From: Pochonia chlamydosporia 170
Taxonomy: Eukaryota > Ascomycota > Sordariomycetes > Hypocreales > Clavicipitaceae
DNA length: 64,000 nt
Assembly (NCBI RefSeq): GCF_001653235.2
Contig: NC_035794.1
Coordinates: 3,286,001 to 3,350,000 of the forward strand
Direction of reading: 5' to 3'
In this document: one piece after another, positions 32,379 to 44,929 of the stretch
How the letters are laid out: every line of letters begins with the position of its first letter
Position numbering within the stretch: position 1 is the first letter of the stretch
Notes under the pieces: generated by a model
Databases searched by the model: none
What the model was told of the DNA's origin: nothing
Seen by the model: only the letters and a program-made list of their open reading frames with translations
Position numbers and translations under genes: made by a program

Positions 32379-33639
32379 TCACCTGTCTTTCGACCTAGGG
32401 TACTGTTGTATGTCGTGTGAGCTGGGATATCCGGACTGTTCGTCGCTTACTGTGTCCGTGCGATACAGCTCTAGCTCATCCTCTCCGCTTTTGAATGGAT
32501 CGGACGGGCGACTGGTTCTGGAAGTCCTCGAGGTTCTCGAGTTGCCGTGTGGGTAGCTGCCGCTGGAGGCGTATCGACCGTAGCCTGTTGCGTTTGCGCT
32601 GCTGACGGGCGGTTTGCCGATGATGTAGTCGTAGACGGGCTTGATGGGGGGTACGCTGCCGCAGACAATGATGACGAATAGCTCGGACGCGGACCAGACG
32701 TAGAGGTCGTAGGTTTCCCCTGGCCATGTTAGCAACAACGTCATACGAGGTCATAAGGAAGGGCTGCGTACATGTAATGTCGGATCGCCCACTCAACGAC
32801 GTCAAGTATTTAGTCTTGACGGTAGCAAAGACGGCAGCGGCAAAGGATAGGCCAAGGAGGACACACAGGCCGATCTTCTTCTTCCAGGTTAATTCTAGGT
32901 TATACAGGAATGTGGCTGGCAATACAGCCAAAAAGACGTCAGTGAGGATATTCCAGCCTGGAAATATGTTAGCGGCTATACATCTTATAAGCGGCAAAGT
33001 TGACATACTGGAGAGGAATATGGCAAAGTTGGTCTGAACAGATGGCGACCAGCATGTAGCCTTGCCCTCCGCGATTAGACCTGGATTCCACAAGGCTTCC
33101 GACGGCGAGCACTGAGCAAAGGTGAGGATGATGTTGATGACGGTAATAATAAAGGCGGAACCAATTGCGAATATGACCATCCATTTGCGCCAATAGGCAG
33201 TTTCCCAAACCACGCGAAGAAGCAAGAGACCGACTGAGATCTTGCCGGTAGCGAAGCCCATGATGACGAATGGTTGCGATACCCAACTCCATTTCCCGGC
33301 CTCAATTCTCTGCTCCGGCGAGAGATAGAACAAGTGACGCATTCCGCCGATTTCGATCAATTTCGTCAGTATAGCCGCATAAATGACGTATAATGCCTAC
33401 ACAATGTCAGAGTTTTTCTATCTTCAAGCAAACCCAGCCACTCCCAAACAAATACACCAACTTACCAGCGTAATGAGCATCATCCAGTCGTCTCCCCCAA
33501 GCGATTGCCGCATCCTTCTCCCCAGAAACCGCAGCGCAACGACAATAATAGCAATACTGGCCGTAACCCAAAAAAGAATCATGGCCTGAGGGCCGCGGTC
33601 GACATCGCCGCCTGCAGGTTCATGATTACTCGCTGACAT
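32379..33639 (-). CDS. Pth11/rhodopsin-type seven-helix membrane protein
   Basis: Four exons (33466-33639, 33009-33396, 32772-32957, 32379-32719) join in frame to 362 residues, starting MSASNHEPAGGDVDRG. Family signatures after splicing: RFLGRRMRQSLGGDDWMML in the first cytosolic loop; YVIYAAILTK; FYLSPEQRIEAGKWSWVSQ; GKISVGLLLLRV; NIILTFAQCSPSEALWNP; LTDVFLAVLPATFLYNLEL; and the WETYDLYVWSASELFVIIV stretch with CGSVPPIKPVYD. The cytosolic tail is Ser/Thr/Arg-rich (SRTSRTSRTSRPSDPF) and could be phosphorylated. It has no CFEM domain at the N-terminus. This large fungal family (DUF3328-unrelated 'rhodopsin domain', Pth11-like) includes putative surface sensors; ligand unknown. Confidence 0.9.
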
Positions 33640-36114
33640 GACAACATAAAACAATTCAACAGGAATCCGACGCCGTTTGCTGGTTAAACGATGACGAGAC
33701 GGGAATGGGCCGATTGAAGGCTGGAAATAGCAAGCTCAAACTTGCAACGGCATGGCCTCCCCCGACTCCTACCTTTTTCTCCTCCTTTGCTTAAACACAA
33801 ATCAATGTGAGCGACGTGGCAGCCTTGCAAGCTTTTTGTTTGTTTCAGCAGCAAAGAAAGGGAAATAGGCACGGCCAAAAAGCTTGGACTGTTGGGTGTT
33901 GGAGTTTGCCTATTCCGTCGGTGGGAAGTTTGTTTCTGAACAAAGAGAACGAGACATGGCAACCCAACGTTGATAAACTAGAGACACCGAACGTAGAGAT
34001 AAGACGGGGGACAATTACCCGTAGCAGACTAGAGGGGCCGCAACCGTTTTCTTGAGTCTTGGGAAAATCAGAGATGCCCTTGTCCCCCCATGTTTGCCCG
34101 TGTTAGTCCCCATGTAATAACGCATTCTATAGTGTATGTTGATCTTTCAGTTCGCGTGTGGGTCGGCAGTTAATGCCCAATCATTGAATCCATTCTCCTG
34201 CATCCCCGGCATTCCAAACAAGGGGACATGTCCATGAGGAGCGAGATTAGCCGGACGGATATATCTACTTTCATGATTCAGAACTATCTAACCCATGTAC
34301 GCACGGACGATCCCATGTCAGCAGCACTCTGGCAAAACCTGGGTCTCGACTCTCTTAGTAGTGTGAGTTCCGCGGTGCTGGGTTCATATCGCCAAGACCA
34401 GTTGTGCCAGATATACCGAGTTACGAAAGAGTTATAACAGGTCAGATTTTTTTTTTGCCAACGGAGTAGTGTCTCCGCGTGTAAGAGCCCGGGTTTTGGC
34501 CAAGTAGTCGAAATAAATGACCTGGGGTTTTTCTGACCATTGACTCCTTAGCTTGGGCCACAGCGCTAGAGGGGAAAAAAAAAACTTGGCGAAGTAGGAT
34601 ATCATATTTTTAAAACCCCAAATATTGGGCGGTGGTGCCAAGTAGCTGGTATGACGAAAATAGGCTTGCATTTCCCTTCCCCTTTCGTCATGATGAAGAA
34701 AGTATGTAGAACAAAGGAAGAAGCCTTACACAGAGACAAGAAGAAAACGTGCGAGGGATTGAAACAGTCGTGCCAGCCACGCGATTTTAAGCGAGTTGAA
34801 ACTAGTCAGGTCGTTGCCACGAGAAGCAGATGATCTTGTATAAATCTGGAGGTTTCCTCCAGGATGGCAAAGGGGTTCAAAGGTTTTCCTGTCACACTAT
34901 CGTGACCCAGCAGCTGGGATTCAAAGTCCAAGTGGATTATGTGGCGTCGTCGGTGGGAGCGGTGACATGGTGAGAAGCCTTGGAACTTGGAACTCAACTC
35001 ACATGCAAGTGACAGCGGCATCTGAAGTGAGGAGAAAGGGCCCCAAGGCCCCAAAAAGACAAGATTGCTCGCATATTAGCTTCCCAACTGACCTGAGTCT
35101 TTACCGCTTTCAACCTAGACCAGGCCGTTGGGTTTCTTGGTGCGCGGCAGCTAAAGCTAGGAACAAGGCAAGGGGAGGAGCACCATCGGCGAACTGCGAT
35201 GCCATGCCTTTGATGTCTGGCCCTTTCCAACGGTATGCCGACTTGCTTTTTGGTAGCCAATGACGGCAAGTTTACAAATCCCCGTGTCATCTGAACTTGG
35301 CAGTTGACGCCTGTCTCTCTGGGGGGGTTGTCATTGTGGGAATGAGATGCATGTCTTCGTGTTTTTGCCATGGCAAACCACATCCCTGCTTTTTGTGGCC
35401 GCAGGTTACGCATCCGATACTGACATGTTGTCGATCTTGCATCACCGAATCTCCAATGAGGTATCCAAGCATCTTTGAACAAAGCCAAAGTTCGGATACG
35501 AAACTCGAATGGCAGATCCTAGCCTGGCACGGTCGGGGAGACATATCCGTGAGACATGGCTGTATCGAGGTTTATGCAGGTCATATTGTGGCTTTTTGGC
35601 TGCTAGAATGAGATTGAGATGCAAACGGTGACGGTCGCGATTGCGCTCAGACTTTGACAAACAAATGTCTCCGGTCATGGGGGTTTGATCAGCCGCATGT
35701 ATTGACATGGCCAACGTAGTTACACGTATTCGTCCAACAAACAAAAGTTGAACTTATCAGCCGCAAGGACAATACGGCAACATACACGTGTCCATGGTCA
35801 CAGCTCTGCCATCACCTGCATTCGCTTCCGTGTAGTAATCTCGCGGACTGAATGCAGTATGTGAGTCTCATCACAGCTGAAAACGGATCCATAACTGCAA
35901 CTATTCAGCACATGACATGTCGTTTCACACAGCATTGCTGCTCACGGGATGCTCAACGTTGTCAACAAAGCAATTTTCAAGATGACATCAAGACATTTTC
36001 ATCACTACTGCTATGTACTTTCCTATGACACATATGTACATTGGTCATAAATCCAGCATCATCAACAACCCCCACAACTTTTCCGTATATACAGCGATAT
36101 CCTAGTATAACCCC
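33640..36114. other. Intergenic, 2.5 kb
   Basis: No supportable gene. Open frames of up to about 160 codons on the minus strand near 34994-35488 look random. Poly-T (around 34447-34456) and poly-A (around 34575-34584) tracts and a GGACATGTCC palindrome at 34224-34233 are visible. Confidence 0.4.
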
Positions 36115-37404
36115 TTACAAAGACTTGGGCGCCCATCCAAGACGGTTGTTTCCTCCATCAAAGACCACAAACGCAGCCTTCAGCGCAACATCACCAAAGA
36201 TGTTGATGCCAATTCCCGAACTGCTCTGCAGACCACCAAAGCAAGTCTCGCCAGAATCATCCGTAGGAGCAAAGTTAAGATACTCTCCCGGGATGGTAAT
36301 AGTAGAGCTCGACACACCAAACGAAAAGGTTGGCAGCGTGGTGTCGCAGCTAAAGGTATATCCACCCTGCGAATTATCGTAGCTAGCACCGCTGACCTTG
36401 GAGTAGTAAGCGTTGACAATGCTATCAGGAAGGAGGAGCAAGGTGGTGCCAGTATCGGCGATACCAGAGGTAGAAGTCCTCTTGAGGGTGCCGCTGCCGA
36501 CTGCGTAGCCCGTCGACGTGAAGCTCCAGAAACCCTCGCTGCTGTCTACGGCGGTGTAGGCGATTGAGCCGGTGTGGGCGGCATTGTCAATGTAGCCAAA
36601 GTTGTATTTGCCATCTACAACGCAGTCATTAGTATTAGAGCAACTCGGTTGTTCGGAATCTCACTGATGGGGGTGGGACGTACTGGCTCCGTGCTTCAAG
36701 TCAGCAGTGAAGAGAGGAGACGTCAAAGATGACTTGGCATTATCGAAAAAGGTCTTTTGTTGTCGAGGTCGGACGGTGTTGATGGAGCTGAATGCCAGTC
36801 CGAGCAAACCGGACGAGGCAGCATCTTGGGAGAACTGGTCAGACACTTGCTTCGCCGCCTCGACAGCCTGCGAATTGACAGTCAAACCGCCGACAGTAAC
36901 CTTATCAGTATAGACATTGCCGCTGGAGCTGCTCTGGTCACCATATGTGATGCTCCACGTATAACCGCTGAGAGCCTTGGACGTAGAGCTCTTGCTAGGG
37001 TTGTACAATGTCTGGCCGTGGACTTCACTCTTGGGCGTCTGGGAGCTGAACACCCAGAGGTCGCTGGAACCGGTATCAAAGTCCAGATTGAGCGTTTGCG
37101 CAGGAGTACCGATTTGCACGGCGGCCAAGTACTCGCTGTCATACTGCTGCGGAACATTGGTGTCTGAGCCGGTAGTTCTCTTGCTGTTCTGGCGGTGAAC
37201 AGCGTTGGCTACATCGTGGGGGACAGGCTTGCCGAATTTCTGGTACGCCTTGGCCAGGGCAAGAGGACCATTGTGCTTAAACTTGCTGTTGTGCTTGGCC
37301 GTGACGGAGAAGTTTCCATCGTGGGTGGCCGTCGTGGCAGGGAGAGCAGAAGCAACGCTGCTTGCCACCACGAGGGACACGAGGAATGAGCCAAAGGTCT
37401 GCAT
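36115..37404 (-). CDS. Secreted aspartic protease, aspergillopepsin type (A1)
   Basis: Exons 36684-37404 and 36115-36614 (intron GTACGT...TTGTAG, 69 bp) give 406 residues. A signal peptide (MQTFGSFLVSLVVASSVASA) is followed by a propeptide that ends in the KR-containing NSKRTTGSDT region (a likely kexin site). The mature pepsin fold has both catalytic motifs: DFDTGSSDLWV and IADTGTTLLLLP. The flap tyrosine is in WSITYGDQSSSSG. Two Cys near the C-terminus (FSCDTTLP and ETCFGGLQ) form the usual disulfide, and the protein ends with IFGDVALKAAFVVFDGG and LGWAPKSL. It should be an acid endoprotease in the medium, used for nutrition or host degradation. Confidence 0.95.
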
Positions 37405-40400
37405 GTCGGATGGAGTTTGATGTCAAGGTGTATTACAAGTGTATGTCCAAAGATTTGATGCCAAGAGATGTATTCGATATGGCGATCTCTAGATCTATTT
37501 ATACTCGATTTTATGTAGTATCTTTGGCGGCATTTCGCCGCTCACGGCTCCGATGAAGCTGTCACAGCACCACGACGACACAGCAAGTCGCAAATGGAAG
37601 GTGTTTACACGTCAACTCATAACAAGTTCAAAAAGTTCCAAATCATATCGTTCTAGCTTCGGATGAAGCTTGATTTCTCGGATGAATTGCACGATAACAT
37701 AAGCGCCTCACGAGATGGCAACAACTTCCTAGTTCGGCAGGTGATGGAAACCAACTTGAGCCGAATTTGGTCTAACTAACTCCCAAGCTGCAACTTTGGC
37801 TGGCAAATGCGGTGCCGTAATATCCGGATTGAAATGGGTATTCGGTCGGTATTGCGACAGGTGACAGGTAGATGAGGCTATTCGGCCGATGAGGGGAGTT
37901 ATGCATCTTGAACTATTCGGTCACCAAATGCGGCACAACTCGATAGTCAGCCGGCACTTTGGTTTTCTGTCTAAAGTTGCCAGTAAACATCTGACTCCCG
38001 TAGAATTAAACTTATCCTATAGTTTTGTGGGTACGTAAATCATTTAATCTATGCTTCGACAGTTGAACGAAGATCAGCAGAGCCGCATCGCACATCACCA
38101 CCATTCAAGTAACTGAACCATACTGTACAAAATGAAAGCACAGGCAGGATCCGATCTACATGCGTGATGAGGCTAGATCTCGCTTACCCTTCCGTCCAAT
38201 AAACAGGCTGAACCTCCCAACGCAACCCTATCATCTGAGTACATCCAGGAAAGGCACATACCTCCGGCGGCGTTTGAACAACCCGTTACTCAATCCAGAA
38301 GTTAGACGGAAGTAAGATTGCCGAAAGCCAAGACAAATTTCGTCCAGTGAGTGTCACCCGGCAATCGCAATGGTGGGATTGGATGCCGTCACCTCAAGAG
38401 CCGCTTTGTGTGTAGAACAAAAAAGCTGGGGTAAGCTCAGTTCAGCCTCGACGGACAAGAAGATCGCACAAATGGCACAAAAGCCCCTTGTGCATGTCGG
38501 GCGCTTCCGTCGTGAGAAGGGCCTGGAACGGTCATTTTGCAAGCCACGTTGGTGTTTCGTGGCTTGCGCTCATGCAAGATAACACACAATGTTCAGCTCA
38601 ACACCTTCCTTTCTGCCGAGGCTGACGATGGACGTGCAATTTGTTTGGAGTGCTCTGCTGACGTTTTTGAAACTGGTCACGATTAATGAGGAACTATACT
38701 TGCAGATGGCGTGCAGTTATGACGTTGACTAATTGGGAGCTTCCTTTTCTCAATGCCCTGACTCTGAGACATACCATGTAGACGGCCAGGAGTTATTCTG
38801 ACACCGTAATATATGCTTCCCATGGCGTGATGTGTGAGTACTTTTGAGATTATAGTCTAATGGGCAGTTTGACCTGCCTAGGAGGGTTACCATCTGCTAA
38901 GCGAGCTCAGAAGCAGGAATCAGTCTCTGTATCTGGCTTGGACGATTCTTCACATTGTTGAGATACGCGTCATCGTCCCTCACATGGCCAGATCAATATA
39001 TAACCAGATACTTGGGTAAATAATATGCATGAAGAAAATTACACCCGCAGCTAATACTGACCGTCATGCTGCGTAATGAATACTTATGCACAAACCACCA
39101 GGGGCCAATCTCAACACATGAACTCAAATTCTCCCAATTCACCTGAATATCCTGCAGAAGCCTCATATTGATCTCCTGCCCATTCTACCTCCGTCGGAAG
39201 CATTACTAGAATGATAAACTACCGAGGCTCACTTAGCAATAAACCTCAATCTCAACCCATTCGCACTCCCCAGCACCTTCAATCCAATCAACATGCAACG
39301 GACCAAGCCGCATGTGCCTGATCTAAACCCAGGTTCCCCTGTCATTCCAACACTCATGTTTCGGTAAACCCAGCGTACTCCCCGTTTGAAACGGGTGTTT
39401 GTCCGTTGTTTCACTCTATTCCCCCATTCCCCCGCATCCAAGGCACTGATCGTCCGATTTTATAAGTTACATTTAAAGCCGGCTCTCTGCATCATAGCTC
39501 CCATAAAACTGTGCATCCGCTCATGCAACCCTCCGCCCTTTCAATGATGACTGCTTCTTCAACCCTGTGCTCTTGTTCCGTGTGTGTTGGAGAAGCCCGA
39601 GCTTGGCAACAGGCTGCCGAACGGATTGTCGTGAATAAAATGTCATCAAATGCTTTCTAGGTACGTTTTCTGTGCTTGGGTCCTTGACCGTGTAGGTCCC
39701 AGGCCCAAGAATTGGGGGATGGCCCCATTCTCGCGTCAAGTTTAGCATCTATCGCCTTAGAACCGTAAAGCAGCGACGATGTATTCCCTGCCTACTACAA
39801 ACCCCGTCTGCCGCAGATGTTGTTAAGTTTGGGGAAAGTACCTGTGCTCTCACGATTACATGCCTGCGGTCACGAGTTCTGCCTAAATACTACCCAATTT
39901 CTTCATAGAACAGTGCTAAGGTCCGTTGATTTTGGGAGTGGTAGGTTAATTGTCGTCGTTCTTGTTCGGTAGTGCGACTGCAACTACTCGCGAGGACAAG
40001 CCAATTTTCACATGCAGTGTTGTGCCAAAGTTACTAATTGTCAATATAGTAAGTAGCCATATATTTTGTTTGAACAGAAATTCGCAAAAATGGAATATTT
40101 TGGCAGACCTGCGTAATCACCCTTAATCAGGAACAATCGGGGTGTCCCAAAATTCAAGAATTCTTCCCAAGCTCTTGCCTGGACAACGCACCCGATCATA
40201 TCAACCACAATTCATTGCACTATTGCTGACTGAGAGTTTAAATCGTAATACTCTCGCTATTAAATACATCAATTTAATTAGAATTTCTCCCTCCCATTTG
40301 CCTCCAACATAATCCATGTATCCTGCTCGTCATACATCCCAATCCATACCCTACACTCTCAGTATCAATTCAGACTCAAACACTCGCCAAAGAAATTTCC

Positions 40401-40737
40401 AACAATTTACGTAAACTGCTATTCTATTTCCAATACTCTATTTGTAATGACCCTCCCAGTTACGTCTTCACAAACACCGTCTCGCAACATCATCCTACAA
40501 TCTTCACAATCGAGACTCACTCCCCCCCTCTGATTGGCCCCATCAGTCTGTCACAACCCCCCCATCATTGGTCCTCCAAAAATGCAACCCAAACGATATT
40601 CCCCGAACAAATCCTGCAGACAATGCCCATATCCCAAGTACAACTATAAAGCAATGCATTTCACGAAAAAGACCATTCTATTTCCTTGACAGTAATAGAT
40701 TTCAAAACATATACTTTCGCATCTGCACTTTACCAAA
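37405..40737. other. Intergenic, 3.3 kb, gene-poor
   Basis: The largest gap in the window. It starts with the protease promoter and ends with the C/T-rich leader of the arsenite transporter. No open frame longer than about 90 codons carries any recognisable feature. No transposon remains were identified by eye. Confidence 0.45.
37496..37503 (-). promoter_or_regulatory. TATA box of aspartic protease gene
   Basis: TATAAATA on the minus strand lies about 92 bases upstream of the protease ATG at 37404. Confidence 0.6.
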
Positions 40738-41945
40738 ATGTCTAATTCACCAAATTCGGCGCAAGACGCAGAGAAACACACAACACCGTGTCCAGCAAAG
40801 ACTTCGGCCTTTACATCCCTAGGCTGGCTGGACAGATTCCTCGCAATATGGATATTCCTCGCCATGCTGATTGGCATCCTTCTGGGGAATTTTGTGCCTA
40901 CCACCGAGAAAGTTCTCCAACAGGGAAAATGGGTTGGTGTGTCGATACCAATTGGTAAGACTAAAGCATTAACTTTTATTATAGATTATACATATATCTA
41001 ACATGCTTAGCAATCGGGTTACTGGTGATGATGTACCCTATCCTGTGTAACGTGCGGTACGAAACACTCCACCATATTCTTGGGCAAAAGGCGCTGTGGA
41101 AACAAGTACTCTTCAGCGTGGGGTTCAACTGGATCATCGCGCCGTTCTTCATGGTATGTTTTCCTCTGATGCCGCACCGGTGAACATAGCTAACGATGTA
41201 GCTCGCACTGGCATGGGCCTTTCTTCCTGATGAGCCGCATCTCCGCAACGGCCTTATCCTCGTCGGTCTAGGTCGGTGCATCGCCATGGTTCTGATATGG
41301 AATGGCCTCGCGGGCGGCGACTCCGAGTACTGTGCTATTCTTGTCGCCATCAACTCCATGCTGCAGATGGTCCTGTTCGCACCACTGGCAGTATTCTTCC
41401 TCCGCGTCATCGGACGCTCTGCCAACGAGGTCCAAGTGCAATATTCAGTGGTGGCAACCAGTGTAGGCGTGTTCCTTGGGATTCCTCTCGGCGCAGCAAT
41501 CGTCACCCGTCTGATCGTGCGCCGACTAGCCGGCGATAAGTGGTACAACGACAAATTCATGAAGTTTTTGTCGCCGTGGTCCCTGATTGGGCTGCTGTAC
41601 ACCATCATCGTGCTGTTTGCCGCACAGGGAAAACACGTGGTGAGACAGATTGTCAGTGTTGTGCGTGTGGCCGCCCCGCTGGTCGTGTATTTTCTTGTCA
41701 TATTCTTTGTGACGCTGTGGGTGATGAGGAGGATGGGATATGGCTACCGGCTGGGGTGTACGCAGAGTTTCACGGCGGCCAGTAATAATTTCGAGTTGGC
41801 GATTGCGGTGGCCGTTGCGACGTTTGGGGCGGATAGTGAGGAGGCGCTGGCGGCCACCGTTGGCCCGTTGATTGAGGTTCCTGTGTTGATCGGCCTGGTG
41901 TATTTCGTGAAATGGATAGGTCGTCGGTGGAAGTGGGAGGAGTAA
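40738..41945 (+). CDS. acr3: Arsenite efflux transporter ACR3
   Basis: Exons 40738-40954, 41011-41153 and 41202-41945 join in frame to 367 residues. Introns are short (56 and 48 bp) with CTAAC branch sites. The protein has about 10 helices and family landmarks: GWLDRFLAIWIFLAMLIGI, YPILCNVRYETL, LLPDEP-like loop AFLPDEPHLRNG, the signature GLGRCIAMVLIWNGLAGGD with the conserved cysteine (arsenite-binding in the bacterial and yeast enzymes), and SPWSLIGLLYTIIVLFAAQG. The C-terminal region FTAASNNFELAIAVAVATFG is also typical. ACR3 pumps arsenite (and antimonite) out across the plasma membrane. No arsenate reductase or regulator gene was seen beside it. Confidence 0.94.
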
Positions 41946-42111
41946 GCCGAGTCAGACATTGCTCATCTTTGATTCTGCCGACTGTTGCAATAGATCGTAT
42001 AGAGACAGAGACTCATCTCCAAAACCGTTTTATGCAGCGCCAGCATTCGCGCAAGTAGTCAAGAATGTCCAACCACTCGCGTCATTTCTCAACCTCCATT
42101 GAAATGTTCTT

Positions 42112-43017
42112 TCATGGAAGGTTTGCATGACCTTCGCCCTCCAAGATCTGGAACAGCACAGTGTTCCTCACCAGGCACTCATCTTGTCCGCGACACCCCA
42201 ATCGTGCCTTTGCCAAACTGGCATCACCATGGCCTTGCATATCTGCAATGATTGCCGCCGCCGCATTGCACGACATTTCCATCGGCGACGAGAAATCCTG
42301 CGCTACAGTCGTAGCACCAGGTGATAATGTCGGGGCGTACGCAGAAGTAGGCGTGACGGCTCTGGTATTTGTTTCCACTGTTGATGGGCTAGGTGCCTCA
42401 GATGCCGTGGTGCATTGTGTTTTGCCTTGACAGCAAGGTTCCTGATGCAGAGTTGCCAACGCCAGGACATCCAGTGGCGTGCCTTGTGAGGGCGTTGATC
42501 CATGGCTCGAACTCGGCACGCTTCCTGCGTGTCCGTTCGTAGAAGTATGGTTCTGGTAATTCCCAGCAATATACGGCTTAGTCTCCAAGTCTGGAGTTTT
42601 TGACAAGCCTTGCTGCCTTCGACGCCCACCAATTTCTTTCGTCGTCTGCTGTCCCGTGCCATCGTCCTTGTCATGATGAACAGGCATCAGGCTAACGCTT
42701 GAAAGCGCTTCTGCGGCCTCTCTGTCTTGGCATGAAGCCAAAAACGCTTCCACGTCGCCGTCAGAAGCGCCCATCTTGGCCAGCATCATTTTCAATCTCG
42801 AGTTTTCGAGTGCCACAGTCCGGGCAGCATGTTGCATCTCCAACGTGGCATCTACGCCATGTCGCTCATATTCTTGTACTTTGCGCTCGAGGTTTTCAAC
42901 GTACTCCTTTCGGCGGGCGCGAGAGCGGCGCTGGTTGTCGCGAATGCGGATTGCTGATGCAGATTGGTCTTGTGGTTGTGCCTGGGGCAGGTTAGCACAC
43001 TGACTGACATGTCCCAT
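42112..43017 (-). CDS. bZIP transcription factor
   Basis: A 301-residue frame from ATG 43017. The basic region IRIRDNQRRSRARRKEYVENL has the N-x7-R DNA-contact pattern, followed by a short zipper (ERKVQEYERHG, then VALENSRLKMMLAKMG). A Gln/Ser/Thr-rich middle, with Cys-containing segments (QEPCCQGKTQC) typical of fungal bZIPs that sense redox or stress, precedes a conserved C-terminus (MEMSCNAAAAIIADMQGHGD). It should bind DNA as a dimer. The first dozen residues are uncertain: GTGCTAACCTGCCCCAG at the start looks like a branch point and acceptor, so a short upstream exon may replace MGHVSQCANLPQ. It converges on acr3 (166 bp between stops). Confidence 0.88.
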   Translation of the reverse strand: MGHVSQCANLPQAQPQDQSASAIRIRDNQRRSRARRKEYVENLERKVQEYERHGVDATLEMQHAARTVALENSRLKMMLAKMGASDGDVEAFLASCQDREAAEALSSVSLMPVHHDKDDGTGQQTTKEIGGRRRQQGLSKTPDLETKPYIAGNYQNHTSTNGHAGSVPSSSHGSTPSQGTPLDVLALATLHQEPCCQGKTQCTTASEAPSPSTVETNTRAVTPTSAYAPTLSPGATTVAQDFSSPMEMSCNAAAAIIADMQGHGDASLAKARLGCRGQDECLVRNTVLFQILEGEGHANLP

Positions 43018-43908
43018 GATTCAATCGTGAAACGAGTGTGGTGGGCACAATCATTGAGTGTAATATGTGTAGAAATGAACAAGGAAAATCCAATTGCGAG
43101 AAGCTCGATGCATTTTGGACATGCTGGTCTCGTTACACAGCAATCTGTCACCGAGCATTGAACCCCAGGAAACACTCAGGAATTTCTCCGCACAACGAGA
43201 AAGGAACAGAGCTTAAATGCCCAGCAATAGCATGTATCGTACCTTTGTGCCCGCCATTGTGCATTCAATCTGCAAGCAATCCACCGTTTGTCTCCTGTAC
43301 GTATATGTCGGTCACCGCTGTGGTGTTTTTGGTCCAAGCTCAAGAAGCAGAACACAAAATTCTGACTTGCATTAGGAGTGGAGTATCAGGGTCCCTTGTG
43401 TGTCTGGCTCTCGTGTAACGCGTGGTTTTAAAAAGTGGTGGAGGTGGACATGGGGACTGGAGCGAGGAGCATCACCGGCAATTCAGTTGTGTCTGGTTCA
43501 TCAGTTCAGCTCAGCTCGTCTCACCTTTGCGGGTTTCTTTTGGTCATCAGATTTTGAAGTTTTTTCCCTGGACCGTTGTCGACTGAGGAATGGCACAAAG
43601 TGGAAATTGGTGGGGACTCGGTGACAAACAGAGACGACACACCAATCGACGGTTGAGCATGACGAGGCTTGCTGGCACATGCAAGTCATCGACACTGCTT
43701 CATTCTCAATTATTGCTTGGCACGGCACCTGAAAAAAAAATAGTGTTTTGTATATTCTACTAGCGTCTTAGTTTTTTTAATTGTATTCAATGCCATTGAA
43801 TACGGGTATCATTATGCAACGCAACGCCTCGCCTCGCCCAACGAAGCTCCATACAGATAAAAGCCATTCGTCTAAAGTGTGCAGAAAAAAGAGAGAACCG
43901 AACCAACA
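43018..43908. other. Intergenic, 891 bp
   Basis: The promoter of the bZIP gene and the 3' flank of TAF11. A possible missed first exon of the bZIP gene would fall at its start. Nothing else was seen. Confidence 0.4.
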
Positions 43909-44929
43909 TCACTTGAACAGTCTTTTCCTTGTCCTTGTCGAAAATCTTTCTACGCCACTGCCCTGTTGCGCATGCCAAAGCTGCTGTACTCCTACGCCTC
44001 GGCTCTCACCACTAAGCTTGTATCGTCGCCATGCTTCTCGCAAGTGATCTGGTCGCATTGGTCCACGCTTCAACTCGGGTTCTTCCGCCTCTCCCTCCTG
44101 ACCCGCATCGTCTGTAGATGCGGGTGGCGTCGGTAGGTCGCTTTGATTCTCACCAGCAACGATCCATTCGCCCTGAACATTTCGAGCCGCCTCGATAATC
44201 TCACCGGCAAATAACTTGGCCACTGCCTTTACTGCTGTGCTTACCATCTGTGGCACTGACTGCGAGACGGTCGCGTTCACCACCTGAAGTTCACGTTAGC
44301 ATATGCCAAAGACCAAGCAGAGTAGCCTGTCTTACCCTCTTGACGACAGCATCGGATAGCTTGGCTGCTCGCCATAGTTCATACCGATTGTACTGCTCGC
44401 TGTCAAATGCCTCTACCAGCATGGCTCGCAATCTAATCTCCTCTTGTTTCTGTTCCTGAGTGCGGGCACCAGCATCTTCCAGCGCCATTTCTCCATTCTC
44501 GTCATCGTCGTCGTCGTCTTCAGCATCTTTGTCGCCCCCTTGTCCACTAACGTTGGTCGGCGCTTTACCGCCAACCAGACTTGGGGTGCGCTCGGCCGAG
44601 TCATCGCCCTTTGCGTTTTTAGATTTTCGACCTCTCTTCTTCTTAGGAGCTCCGCTCGCAGTTGCACTGACAGCACTACCGCTCACAATAGAGGTGGCAT
44701 CAACGGATGGCGATCGGGCGTAGGGGGATCGAACTTCGGGAGGAAATGACGTTTGCCGTAGCGGATGAGCAGGCGCCGATGACTGTGACAGGTTGGAAGC
44801 CTTCCGCCGCTTTAGAGGCGGGGCATTAACATCGAGAGTCGACGATCGCTTTTTGTTTGGTAACTGTGCTGGGGATGGGTTCGGCGGCGACATCGCCAAC
44901 GGCGATGTTGCATATGGCGGCGAAGCCAT
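43909..44929 (-). CDS. taf11: TFIID subunit TAF11 (TAFII28)
   Basis: Exons 44336-44929 and 43909-44283 (intron GTAAGA...CTTCAG, 52 bp) give 322 residues. The first 170 are disordered, with a nuclear-type basic patch (PKKKRGRKSKNAKG) and a run of acidic residues (EDDDDDDENG). The histone-fold domain follows: RAMLVEAFDSEQYNRYELW, then AVVKRVVNATVSQSVPQMVS across the splice junction, AKLFAGEIIEAARNVQGEW, and the closing PMRPDHLREAWRRYKL. TAF11 pairs with TAF13 within TFIID at core promoters. It is a single-copy essential gene in most fungi, and this copy looks intact. Confidence 0.95.

Noticed and set aside
34228..34437. A 69-codon frame containing GLDSLSS, like a carrier-protein phosphopantetheine site
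   Set aside because: The rest of the frame lacks the helices of a carrier domain and there are no synthase fragments around; chance match.
34440..34538. GGTCAGA...TCTGACC inverted repeat with poly-T/poly-A tracts nearby, as a mobile-element end
   Set aside because: Seven-base arms are expected by chance; no target duplication was seen.
34994..35488. A 164-codon minus-strand frame
   Set aside because: Arg/Ser/His-rich random composition; no domain and no splice partners.
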